From assembly GCA_028714735.1 (NCBI GenBank), contig JAQTLU010000002.1, positions 124,001-188,000 on the forward strand: a stretch of 64,000 nt of DNA, read 5' to 3'. The translations under genes and the position numbers were made by a program. Positions 55,107 through 64,000 of this stretch are shown here, in pieces. The number at the start of each line of letters is the position of its first letter. Position 1 is the first letter of the stretch. The DNA is from Gallionellaceae bacterium (lineage in GTDB: Bacteria > Pseudomonadota > Gammaproteobacteria > Burkholderiales > Thiobacillaceae). The notes beneath the pieces are model-generated. The model was not told where the DNA came from, made no database searches, and saw only the letters and a program-made list of their open reading frames with translations.

Positions 55107-55247
55107 CGTGGCCGTGCCGGTCGGGAGCCGATTGACCCGTCCGTCCCGCGCAGGCGGGACGAAAGCGGATGAACCGGCGTTCGCACGGGCGGCGCCGCAG
55201 ACAGAGGGTCGTGCCCGCGGGCGGCACGGCCAGACAGGAGTGGCACC

Positions 55248-58200
55248 ATGAACGCGCACAGTTATCGTCTGGTTTTCAGCAAGCGGCTCGGGATGTTCGT
55301 CCCGGTTTCCGAGGTCAACCCCGGCCATGCCGGCAAGCGCCGCGACCGCAAGGCCAGGACCCGGCTGGCGCTGCTCGTGGCCGCGCTGGCGGCGGCGCCG
55401 GCCTGGGCGCTCGACCCCTCGGCGTTGCCGACCGGCGAGGCGGTCAAGTACGGCAACATCAACTTCGACCGCAGCGTGGCCAACACGCTCAACATCAACC
55501 AGACCAGCCAGAACGGCATCATCCACTGGGACGGCTTCAACATCGGCGCCCAGGCCACGGTCAACTTCAACCAGAGCCTCGGCGTCACCTCGGCGACCCT
55601 GAACCGCATCATCGGCAACGAGGCGAGCATCATCCAGGGCGCGTTGAACGCCCCCGGCGCGGTCTACGTGATCAACCGCAACGGCATCCTGTTCGACAAG
55701 GGCGCCCAGGTGAACCTGCATACCCTGGTGGCCTCGACCCTGGACATCAAGGACGACGCCCTGTTCCTGAACGGGTTTCTCGGCGCCGACAAGGACACGG
55801 CCGCCTTCAGCGACCAGTACAACAGCACGGGCGCGCTGGACCTGGCCTCGCCCCTGGGCTCGGTGGCCGTGGCCGAGGGCGCCTATGTCGCTTCGGAGCA
55901 AGGCGGGCGGATCATCCTGATGGGGGCCGACGTGACCAACCAGGGCACGGTCGATACCCACGGCGGCCAGATCATCCTGGCCGCCGGCAAGAAGGCCTAC
56001 ATCCACACCCCCCAGCTCACCGGGGAGACCTCGGACAGCCTGCTGAACGGCATGGTGGTGGTGGTGGAAAGCGGCGGCACGGCCCGCAACCTGGGCACGC
56101 TCGCGGCCGGTACGGGGGGCGACGTCAGCCTGATCGGCGCCATCGTCAGGCAGGAGGGCACCGCCACCGCCACCACCAGCGTCAACGTCAACGGCACCAT
56201 CCACCTGCTGGCGCAATATATCGATCCGGCCAAGCCGGTCACCCCGCTCAACAACCGGCCTGCCGCCAACACCACCGGCGAGGTGGTGTTCGGCCAGGGC
56301 AGCCATACCGCCGTCATGCCGGCCCTGGATGCCGGCAAGGTCGGGGCGGCCATTGCCGACGGCCGGCTGAGCCGGCAGCAGGTCGAGGATTACTACGCCG
56401 GCAAGCCGGACCCGGCGGCCTTCCAGGCCTATATGCCTGACGACACCATCCAGGATGGCCAGGCCTTTACCCGTTCGAAGATATACGCCCAGGGCAGGAC
56501 GGTCTGGGTGCAGGAAGGCGCCTCACTGGTGGCCCCCAGCGGCGAGATCACCCTGTTTGCCCGCAACGACAGCGAAAACTCGACTCCCTACCTGGTCGAC
56601 AAGGAATCCTCCCAGTCCTTCCTGCTTCAGTACAACAACGCCGAAGGCCTGTGCCTGGACTGCCGCCTGCAGGTGGACGCCGGCGCTCACATCGATGTGA
56701 GCGGCCTGCGCGACGTGGCCATCGCCATGGCACGCAACGTGGTGGAGGTGGAACTGCGCGGCAGCGAACTGGCCGACTCGCCCCTGCTGCACGGCCAGGA
56801 AAACGCCTTCTACCAGGCCATGTACGGCAACGCCGCCAACCCGCTGTACGGCAGGAAGATCAAGGTCGACATCCGGGATAGCGCCAGCATCGACATCAAC
56901 GGCCGCAAGGTGACCCGGCAGGGCACGGCGCTGGCCGATGCCTCCGGCTACATCGCCCAGATCGGCCGCAGGATCGACGAGAAGAGCACGACCGGCGGCA
57001 CGGTCAACCTCTATTCGGAAGGCGGCGTGGTGGTCCGGGACGGCTCGACGATCGACATTTCCGGCGGCTCGCTCGCCTATCAGGATGGCTCGGTCACCAC
57101 CAGCCAGCTGCTCTACAAGGGGCGCCTGTACGACATCGCCAGCGCCACGCCGGACCGGCTGTACTCTGGCCTGGGGGCGGACAAGACCGTGTTCGAGCTG
57201 GGCTACCAGGAGGGCAAGGATGCCGGCACGCTGCGAGTCGTCGCGCCGGTCGCCGCCCTGCGGGGCACGGTAACGGGCACGACCGTCACCGGCCTGCACC
57301 AGCGGGGCGGTACGGAAGATCCCCTGCCCAGGGGCGGCGAGCTGATACTCGGCTTCGGCCAGACCGCAGACGCCGGCCTCAACCAGGACTACCGCCTGAT
57401 GAGCAAGGTCAGTTTCGGTGCCTCGGGCGGCGATGCGCCCGATTTCGCCACCCCGCTCTGGACGGCACTGAGCGACGAGGACAAGGCGGCGCTCGGACGC
57501 TCCGTCGACCTGAACCCGGCGCTGCGCGAGATCGTCCTGGACCCGGCACGACTCAAGGAAAACGGCATCAGCCGGCTGTCGGTCTACACCAACAACGTCA
57601 TCGACCTGGCCGCCGGCACGACCCTGGACCTGGGCGCGGGCGGAACGGTCAGCCTGACCGGCGCCCAGATCGACATCGGCGGCAATATCGTGGCCCCTGG
57701 CGGGACCGTCGCGCTTACCTCGAAGGCCGGGGTCTACAACGCGGCCAGCGCCCTGGTGGGCCTGGGCAGGCAGACGCTGGACCAGCACGTTGCCGTCGCC
57801 GGGGCGATCCGGACGGCCGGCCAGTGGAGCAACGACTATCTCGACCGCCAACTCCATGCGGCCTACCGGCCGGTGGTCCTGGACGGCGGCACGATCGCCG
57901 TCACGACCAACGACGGCGGCGAACTGCGCCTCGATCCCGGCAGCCTGCTGGATGCCAGCGCGGGCGGCTGGCTCAAGGCCGACGGCAAGACCCTGGCGGG
58001 CGGCGCGGGCGGGGACATCGGCCTCAAGGCCCTGGGCGGCGGGGCGACCCTGAAGCTGGCTGGCGAATTGCGCAGCTACGGCCTGCTGGGCAGCACCGGC
58101 AAGGCCGGCAAGGGGGGGGCGCTGACCGTGCAGACCGCGCAGGACATCCTGATCGGCGGCGGGCAGGCCGCAGGGGAACTGCCGCTCGACGCGGGTTTCT

Positions 58201-61200
58201 TCGGCCGGGGCGGTTTTTCGGCCTATGCGGTGCGGAGTTCCTCCGGCAGCCTGAGCGTGGCCGACGGCACCCGGCTGGCCCCCCGGACCCGGACCCGCAC
58301 CGTGTCATCCTGGCTCAACCGCCAGTCGGGATCGGACCTGGCCGGGTTCGCACAGGCCGTGCTGCTGGATCGCGATCACGTGGCCAAGGCGGAGCGGCCC
58401 GCCACCGACCTGAGCCTGTCGGCGGCCGTCAATCTGACCGTGGCCAACGGGGCCGGCATCGACCTGGATTCCCTGGCCGGCCTGGAGTTGTCGGCGGGCA
58501 GCATCTACGTCGACGGCGACCTCAGCGCGCCCGGCGGCGTCATGACGCTGAAGGCCGGCCAGCCGGGCGGGCAATACTCCCCCAATGTTGCCATCTGGCT
58601 GGGTCCGGAGGCCCGCCTTTCGGTGGCCGGGATCGCCCGGACCTACCGGGCCGGCAACGGTCTGATCCAGGGCGAGGTGCTCGACGGCGGCAGCCTGTCG
58701 CTGTCGACCGGCGGCTACCTGATGGTCGAGTCGGGCGCCGATCTGGATGCCTCCGGGGCGCTCGGCAGCCTCGACCTGCCACGCGAAATGGGGGGCGGCA
58801 CGGCCTATGTGCGCACTGCGCTGCCTTCGTCCGGGGGGACGATCAGGTTGGCGGCCTCCGAGGGCCTGTTCGTCCAGGAGGGCGCCAAACTCAAGGCGAA
58901 CGGAGGGACGGCCGCGGCCGCGGCGGGCACCCTGCAGGTCGAACTGGATCGGGTCCTGGTGTCCGATGAGGCGACTATCGCCACCTATCCCGTCGATCCG
59001 GCCACGGGCCAACCCTACCCGCATCGCCTGGCCCTGTACGCCGATGCGGCCGGCGCGATTCCCGCCTACCTGACGGCGCCGGGCACTCCGCTGCGGAACG
59101 GCGACGATGCCAGCGGGGTCATCTCGCTGTCGCAACTGGCGAATTTCGACAACCTGGCCATCAAGGCCGGCAACCGCATCGAGTTCATGAATTCGATGGC
59201 CATCAAGCCGCGCGGCCGCCTGACGATCGATGCGCCGGACATCGTCCTGGGCGCGGCTTCCGTGGTGGATCTGGACGCCATGTACGTCAACCTGGGCAAC
59301 GGCGATCCGATCAAGCAGGAACTGGCGGCGGCCGCGACGGCAGGCGATGGGGTGCTGAATGTCGCTGCCGGACTGATCGACCTGACCGGCCGCTTCGCCC
59401 TGTCGGGGGTGAAGCAGGCCAGCCTCATCAGCACCGGCGACGTGCGCCTGGCCGGCGTGGCCGATGCGAAACTCGATCTTGTCGGCGGCATGGACAGCGC
59501 CGGCGACCTCCTGATCGAGGCGGCCCAGGTCTATGCCACGACCCTGAGCGAGTACGGCCTGCAAAGCAGCAAGGCCGACGGCACGATCAGGATCGCCGGC
59601 CTGCCGGACGGCCAGGGCGGCATTTATGTCCCGCCCGTGCCCCTGTCCGGTGCCGGCAGCGTGACGGTCCAGGCCGACTTCATCGAGCAGGGCGGCGTGT
59701 TGCGTGCCCCCCTGGGCCGCATCGTCCTGGCGGCGAACAAGGGTCTGACCCTGGAAGACGGCAGCCTGACCTCGGTCTCGGCCGAGGGGATGGCCATCCC
59801 GTTCGGCCGGGTGCAGAACAGCCGCTCGTGGGTCTACGATTTCTATACCCTGGACGAGCAGGGCAACCAGTCCGTGCGATCCCGCACCCTCTATTCCGGC
59901 GACGACGGGGTGGTCGACCTGCCGGCCAAGGAAATCCAGCTGATCGGGACATCGACGGAGGTCAGGCCGGGGGCCAAGGTCGACCTGTCCGGCGGCGGCG
60001 ACCTGGTCGGCTACGAATTCGCGGCCGGCCCCGGCGGCAGCAGCAACTACCTGGCCCAGCCCGGCGTGTTCGCGATCATGCCGGCCGCCAATCCGGCCTT
60101 TGCCCCAGCCGACCTCCAGGCCAACCAGTACGCCTACCTCTCCGCCAACAGCGCGATGGCCCGGAGCGGGGCGGCGCAGTCGGTGCAGCCCGGCGACACC
60201 GTCTACCTGTCGGCGATTCCCCAGTTGGGCATCAAGGCCGGCTATTACACCCTGCTGCCCGGACAATACGCCCTGCTGCCAGGGGCCTACGCCGTGCGCG
60301 CCGTCGCCGGCACCACGGACATGAGCGCCGGCCAGAACACCGGCAAGCCGGATGGTTCCTATCTGGTGGCCGGCTTCACCTCCTCCCTGGGCGATGCCGA
60401 CATCGGGGTGCAGCGCTGGTCCGGCTTCGAGGTGGCCGGCCGCGACGTGGTGGCGACCAACGCGGACTTCAGCTTCAACACCCCGGCCGGGCAACTTGCC
60501 GGGCAAACCCTGACCGGCCGTTCCGAGATCACCGATTACCGGGTCGGCCAGTTGCTGCCCGACGTCAACCGGATCTACGACCTGGCCCTGCCCAAGCTGG
60601 CACAGGACGCCGGCCGCCTGAGCATCAATGCCGGCACCAGCCTGCGACTGGACGGCCAGATCGATTTCGGCAAGCCTGCCGGCGGCCTCGGCGGCGAGCT
60701 GGATATCGCCTCGCGCAAGATCGCCGTCACCGACGGCAGTGCGCCGAGCGTGGCCGACGCCGGCGAGTACCTGGTGCTGGATGTCGCCAAGCTCGCCAGC
60801 TACGACGTGGACAGCCTGATGATCGGCGGCACGCGCGAAGTCATCGCCGGAGACGCCTCCAGCCTGAAAGTGAACCAGGTGGCCGAGGCCGTGCTGGTCG
60901 AGACCCGTGCCGACAATCCGCTCACGGCGCCGGAGGTGATGCTGGTGGCCAAGGGTTCCGTCACCCTGGCCGAAGGCAGCCAGATCAGGGGCGAGGGCGA
61001 GGGCGGGTTGAAGAACGAGACACTGGTGTTCGGCGATGCCGATGCCGGCATTTCCGGTGACGGCGTGCTGGTGCGCGCCTCCAGCGGCGGTCTGCGCGGC
61101 GTGGTGCGCCGCAACGTCAGCCGGACCGGCAATCCGGCGGATGGCCTGTATACCGCGAGCGACGCCCTGGTATATGGCGAGAAGAGCGTCAACCTGGATG

Positions 61201-64000
61201 CCACTTATACCGCCTTCAACCTGGGCCAGGTCGGCCTGGGCGCGAAGGGCGCGCTGCAGCTTGGCGCCACGCGGGTGGCCCTGGGCCAGGTCGACCACGT
61301 CCTCGAAGGCGTGTTCGTCACCAACGAAATGCTGCAGAGCCTGGGCAACCCCGGGGAGATCATCCTCAAGAGCTACAGCAACTTCGACGTCTACGGCGAT
61401 GCCGCCCTGGGCAGCGTCGACCCCGTCACGGGCCGGGCGGATGTCCGCAGCCTGACCCTGCAGGGGGCGGGTTTCGCCGGCATCGAGACGGGCACCCTGA
61501 GCATCGCCGCCGATACCGTGGCCTTCGCCAATACGGACGGAACGGTCCTGGACACGGCGGGTGTGTCCGGGACAGGCGCCATCGAGGTCCGGGCCGACAA
61601 CATCCTGTTCGGCGACGGCGCCGTGGCAACGGCCGGCTTCGCCAAGGTCGACCTGGTCGCGCGCGGCGAGATCGCCGGCGTCGCCGGACAGGGCGGGCTG
61701 AAGACGGCCGACGACCTGGCCCTGACCGCCCAGCGCATCGTCGGCTACAACGGCAGCGACATGGCCTTCGTGGCGGGCGGCAGGCTGACCACGGCGAACT
61801 ATGCGGCGGCCGGCGGCGAAATCCTGCCCGGCCTGGGCAAGGCGCCGATGGGCGCCCGCCTGGCCTTCACCGGCGGCCAGGGCATAGACCACGGCGGCAA
61901 CATCGACCTGCCGGCCGGCTGGCTGGCCATGACGGCCGAGAACGGCGACCTCAACCTGCTGGCGGGCTCGCAGATATTCACCGGGGGCGTGGTGCGCCAG
62001 TTCCGCGGCGTGGATGACTACGTCAACGTCTACGTCGCAGGCGGCCTGGCCGAACTGGCGGCCGAAGCGGGCGACGTCAACATCGCCGCCGGTGCCGTGG
62101 TGGATGTCAGCGGCCGGGACCTGCTGGCCAGCGGGCAGTCGGCCAATCCCGGCCGCGATGGCAAGGGCAGCGCCGATGCCGGCATGTTGAGCCTCCACGC
62201 CAGCGGCAATCTCAACCTGGCTGGCGAACTGAAGGGCGACATCGTCCTGCCCGATCCGGACCTGGCCGGGGATGGGGCGGCGCGCCGGCCCGCGGGCGGC
62301 GTGCTGGTCGTGGATGCGGGCAGCCTGACCGGCGGCGTCACCAACCTGCTCAACCGGGCGAGCGGTTTCGGCAGGGAATTCAGCCTGCGCCAGCGCAACG
62401 GCGACCTGATCGTCGCCGCTGCCGACACCATCACCGCCGAGCGGGTCAACCTGGCCGCCGACAACGGCGTGCTGGATATCGCCGGGAAGATCGATGCCAG
62501 GGCACCGGAAGGCGGCTGGGTCACCGCCGCCGCGGGCAGGGAACTGTACCTGCGCGACGGCGCCGCGATCGACGCGCGGGCGACCGGCGCCAACCAGCGG
62601 GGTGGCGAGGTCTGGCTGCTCAGCGGCATGGACAAGGATCATGTCGCCGGCGATGCCCATGCGGGCGCGCTGGTGCTGGAGAACGGTTCCGCCATCGACG
62701 TGGCCGGCACCCTGGCAATTGACGGCCGGACCACCCAGTCGGTCGGCGGTCGCGTGCACCTGCAGGCCCCCAGGCTGGCCAACGGGCAGGATGTGCGCAT
62801 CACGGAAAGCGATGGCGTCTATGACAACAACGATGGCCATGGCGCCATCGGCAGCGACATCTCGGGCGCGGCCCTGATCGAGGCGATCGGCAACAAGGTG
62901 TACGAGTACGGCACCGTGGGGAGCAGCCAGCTGACCACGATCAGGAACGACAGCCAGACCTACATGAACACGTTCGCCGCCGCGCAGTCCAGGCTGGCCG
63001 GCAACGCACCGGGCAGCGCCTTCCACGTCCGGCCGGGCGTCGAGGTGCGCAGCGCGGGTGACCTGATCTTCAGCAACGATTACGACTTCGGCGCCATCAC
63101 CGCGGTGACCCAGAACCAGCCCGGCACGCTCACCCTCCGGGCCCAGGGCAACCTGCTTATCAACGGCAACCTGAGCGATGGCTTCAACAGCGCGACGGGG
63201 ACCACCCTGGACGGCGGCGATTCCTGGTCCTACCGCCTGGCGGCGGGAGCGGATCTGGCGGCGGCCGATCCCATGGCGGTCCGGCGCCATGTCGACCCGG
63301 CGACGGGGGATTTCGTCCTCAAGGGCGGCAAGCTGGTCCGTACCGGCACCGGGGCGATCCAGATCGCCGCCGCGGGCGACATCGAGATCGGCCTGAGCTA
63401 TTCGACCTACGATGCCTCGGCCAAGGAGAATGCCTCCTATAACAAGGCCTCCGTGATCTATAGCGCTGGCCGCGCCGACACCACGGCCGGATTCGCCAAG
63501 CCAGGCGATGCCAGTTTCAAGGCCTACTACCCCGTCGACGGCGGTAGCATCGATCTCGTCGCGGGCGGTTCCATCAGGGCACCCGTCGTCCCCGAGCTGA
63601 TGAACCAGTGGCTGGTTCGGCGCGGCCTCGAAGGCAGCGACGGCAGCATCACCACGGCGCTCACCTGGGGCATCGACTTCCGCTACTTCGACCAGGGCGT
63701 CGGCGCCCTGGGCGGCGGCAACGTGCGCGTCAGGGCGGGACAGGACATCGAGAACCTGTCCGTTTCCCTGCCTACCACGGGGCGCGACTACGCGAGCCAG
63801 GACATCGGCACCGACATCCTGGAAACCGCCGGCGGCAACCTGGACGTCGCCGCCGGCGGCGACATCCGCAGCGCGGTCTTCTACGTACAGCGGGGAACCG
63901 GCCGGGTGAGCGCCGGCGAGGGCATCGGGGCCATGCCCGGGGATGAAGCCAAGAATCTGCTGCTGGCGCTGGGCGATGCCGTCTTCCAGGTCGATGCCCG
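55248..64000 (+). CDS. Giant filamentous-haemagglutinin-like exoprotein (TpsA), 3' end outside window
   Basis: An uninterrupted frame of at least 2917 codons, running off the window. It opens with an extended signal peptide (MNAHSYRLVFSKRLGMFVPV, then RTRLALLVAALAAAPAWA), then the haemagglutination-activity TPS domain: GNINFDRSVANTLNINQTSQ, IIHWDGFNIGAQATVNFNQ and PGAVYVINRNGILFDKGAQVNLHTLVAST, ending near residue 270. The rest is a long series of GGxxxLxAG-like segments, typical of a beta-helix. Two Cys at about 466-470 (GLCLDCR) are notable. AGGAG 7 bases before ATG 55248. Partner of the transporter just upstream; the function (adhesin, or anchored matrix protein) depends on the missing end. 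Confidence 0.93.
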   Translation, partial: MNAHSYRLVFSKRLGMFVPVSEVNPGHAGKRRDRKARTRLALLVAALAAAPAWALDPSALPTGEAVKYGNINFDRSVANTLNINQTSQNGIIHWDGFNIGAQATVNFNQSLGVTSATLNRIIGNEASIIQGALNAPGAVYVINRNGILFDKGAQVNLHTLVASTLDIKDDALFLNGFLGADKDTAAFSDQYNSTGALDLASPLGSVAVAEGAYVASEQGGRIILMGADVTNQGTVDTHGGQIILAAGKKAYIHTPQLTGETSDSLLNGMVVVVESGGTARNLGTLAAGTGGDVSLIGAIVRQEGTATATTSVNVNGTIHLLAQYIDPAKPVTPLNNRPAANTTGEVVFGQGSHTAVMPALDAGKVGAAIADGRLSRQQVEDYYAGKPDPAAFQAYMPDDTIQDGQAFTRSKIYAQGRTVWVQEGASLVAPSGEITLFARNDSENSTPYLVDKESSQSFLLQYNNAEGLCLDCRLQVDAGAHIDVSGLRDVAIAMARNVVEVELRGSELADSPLLHGQENAFYQAMYGNAANPLYGRKIKVDIRDSASIDINGRKVTRQGTALADASGYIAQIGRRIDEKSTTGGTVNLYSEGGVVVRDGSTIDISGGSLAYQDGSVTTSQLLYKGRLYDIASATPDRLYSGLGADKTVFELGYQEGKDAGTLRVVAPVAALRGTVTGTTVTGLHQRGGTEDPLPRGGELILGFGQTADAGLNQDYRLMSKVSFGASGGDAPDFATPLWTALSDEDKAALGRSVDLNPALREIVLDPARLKENGISRLSVYTNNVIDLAAGTTLDLGAGGTVSLTGAQIDIGGNIVAPGGTVALTSKAGVYNAASALVGLGRQTLDQHVAVAGAIRTAGQWSNDYLDRQLHAAYRPVVLDGGTIAVTTNDGGELRLDPGSLLDASAGGWLKADGKTLAGGAGGDIGLKALGGGATLKLAGELRSYGLLGSTGKAGKGGALTVQTAQDILIGGGQAAGELPLDAGFFGRGGFSAYAVRSSSGSLSVADGTRLAPRTRTRTVSSWLNRQSGSDLAGFAQAVLLDRDHVAKAERPATDLSLSAAVNLTVANGAGIDLDSLAGLELSAGSIYVDGDLSAPGGVMTLKAGQPGGQYSPNVAIWLGPEARLSVAGIARTYRAGNGLIQGEVLDGGSLSLSTGGYLMVESGADLDASGALGSLDLPREMGGGTAYVRTALPSSGGTIRLAASEGLFVQEGAKLKANGGTAAAAAGTLQVELDRVLVSDEATIATYPVDPATGQPYPHRLALYADAAGAIPAYLTAPGTPLRNGDDASGVISLSQLANFDNLAIKAGNRIEFMNSMAIKPRGRLTIDAPDIVLGAASVVDLDAMYVNLGNGDPIKQELAAAATAGDGVLNVAAGLIDLTGRFALSGVKQASLISTGDVRLAGVADAKLDLVGGMDSAGDLLIEAAQVYATTLSEYGLQSSKADGTIRIAGLPDGQGGIYVPPVPLSGAGSVTVQADFIEQGGVLRAPLGRIVLAANKGLTLEDGSLTSVSAEGMAIPFGRVQNSRSWVYDFYTLDEQGNQSVRSRTLYSGDDGVVDLPAKEIQLIGTSTEVRPGAKVDLSGGGDLVGYEFAAGPGGSSNYLAQPGVFAIMPAANPAFAPADLQANQYAYLSANSAMARSGAAQSVQPGDTVYLSAIPQLGIKAGYYTLLPGQYALLPGAYAVRAVAGTTDMSAGQNTGKPDGSYLVAGFTSSLGDADIGVQRWSGFEVAGRDVVATNADFSFNTPAGQLAGQTLTGRSEITDYRVGQLLPDVNRIYDLALPKLAQDAGRLSINAGTSLRLDGQIDFGKPAGGLGGELDIASRKIAVTDGSAPSVADAGEYLVLDVAKLASYDVDSLMIGGTREVIAGDASSLKVNQVAEAVLVETRADNPLTAPEVMLVAKGSVTLAEGSQIRGEGEGGLKNETLVFGDADAGISGDGVLVRASSGGLRGVVRRNVSRTGNPADGLYTASDALVYGEKSVNLDATYTAFNLGQVGLGAKGALQLGATRVALGQVDHVLEGVFVTNEMLQSLGNPGEIILKSYSNFDVYGDAALGSVDPVTGRADVRSLTLQGAGFAGIETGTLSIAADTVAFANTDGTVLDTAGVSGTGAIEVRADNILFGDGAVATAGFAKVDLVARGEIAGVAGQGGLKTADDLALTAQRIVGYNGSDMAFVAGGRLTTANYAAAGGEILPGLGKAPMGARLAFTGGQGIDHGGNIDLPAGWLAMTAENGDLNLLAGSQIFTGGVVRQFRGVDDYVNVYVAGGLAELAAEAGDVNIAAGAVVDVSGRDLLASGQSANPGRDGKGSADAGMLSLHASGNLNLAGELKGDIVLPDPDLAGDGAARRPAGGVLVVDAGSLTGGVTNLLNRASGFGREFSLRQRNGDLIVAAADTITAERVNLAADNGVLDIAGKIDARAPEGGWVTAAAGRELYLRDGAAIDARATGANQRGGEVWLLSGMDKDHVAGDAHAGALVLENGSAIDVAGTLAIDGRTTQSVGGRVHLQAPRLANGQDVRITESDGVYDNNDGHGAIGSDISGAALIEAIGNKVYEYGTVGSSQLTTIRNDSQTYMNTFAAAQSRLAGNAPGSAFHVRPGVEVRSAGDLIFSNDYDFGAITAVTQNQPGTLTLRAQGNLLINGNLSDGFNSATGTTLDGGDSWSYRLAAGADLAAADPMAVRRHVDPATGDFVLKGGKLVRTGTGAIQIAAAGDIEIGLSYSTYDASAKENASYNKASVIYSAGRADTTAGFAKPGDASFKAYYPVDGGSIDLVAGGSIRAPVVPELMNQWLVRRGLEGSDGSITTALTWGIDFRYFDQGVGALGGGNVRVRAGQDIENLSVSLPTTGRDYASQDIGTDILETAGGNLDVAAGGDIRSAVFYVQRGTGRVSAGEGIGAMPGDEAKNLLLALGDAVFQVDA

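Noticed and set aside
58305-63290. A 1661-codon minus-strand frame opposite the giant exoprotein
   Set aside because: Same cause: third-position G/C on the sense strand removes antisense stops. No ribosome site, no recognisable protein sequence.

Overview
The window is a G+C-rich, tightly packed bacterial chromosome segment. Gene order and protein families point to a betaproteobacterium, most likely Nitrosomonadales/Thiobacillaceae-like (an inference: carB-greA-DUF4149, yhbY/rlmE-ftsH-folP-glmM, pstSCAB, tpiA-secG-tRNA-Leu-nuoA to nuoN, and an EpsA/PEP-CTERM system). No rRNA, CRISPR array, IS transposase, prophage or integron integrase was seen.

Layout. (1) 1-6950: housekeeping genes: the 3' end of carB, greA, a DUF4149 membrane protein, divergent yhbY and rlmE, ftsH, folP, glmM. 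(2) 7020-9960: surface-sugar genes: a glycosyltransferase coupled to a GDP-mannose 3,5-epimerase-like enzyme, then a secreted protein of unknown function. (3) 10262-11856: a lower-G+C insert that looks like a single integron gene cassette without an integrase. It carries one OLD-like ATPase/TOPRIM protein, a likely defence gene, and ends in an attC-like site. (4) 11987-16381: a VF530-type small protein, then an OlsB-like N-acyltransferase, a PlcP-like metallophosphoesterase and two glycosyltransferases. Three good Pho-box candidates lie in front of these genes, and pstSCAB follows directly, so I read this as a phosphate-starvation membrane-lipid remodelling locus. (5) 16545-22036: pstSCAB, a small orphan, tpiA, secG, tRNA-Leu(GAG). 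(6) 22199-36661: a complete 14-gene nuo operon (respiratory complex I) behind a good sigma-70 promoter. The start of nuoD is duplicated on either side of a 113-bp insert, and a 22-codon reading frame bridges nuoJ and nuoK. (7) 36679-38361: a Pal-like lipoprotein and a divergent LysR regulator. (8) 38512-49729: an electron-transfer operon: rnfB, a 1648-residue pyruvate:ferredoxin oxidoreductase with a fused C-terminal ferredoxin, rnfC, an unrecognised 217-residue protein, rnfD, rnfG, rnfE, rnfA and a 65-residue Cys-rich membrane protein resembling NqrM in layout. (9) 49933 to the end: an EpsA-type LuxR regulator, a PEP-CTERM protein, a secreted protein of unknown family, and a two-partner secretion pair: an FhaC/ShlB-type transporter and a giant filamentous-haemagglutinin-like exoprotein (more than 2917 residues) that runs off the end.

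Together, complex I and the PFOR-Rnf operon link NADH, ferredoxin, quinone and the ion gradient. The Pho-type genes would replace phospholipids with phosphate-free lipids when phosphate is scarce. The right-hand end builds the cell surface. All functions are predictions from sequence read by eye; no database search was run.
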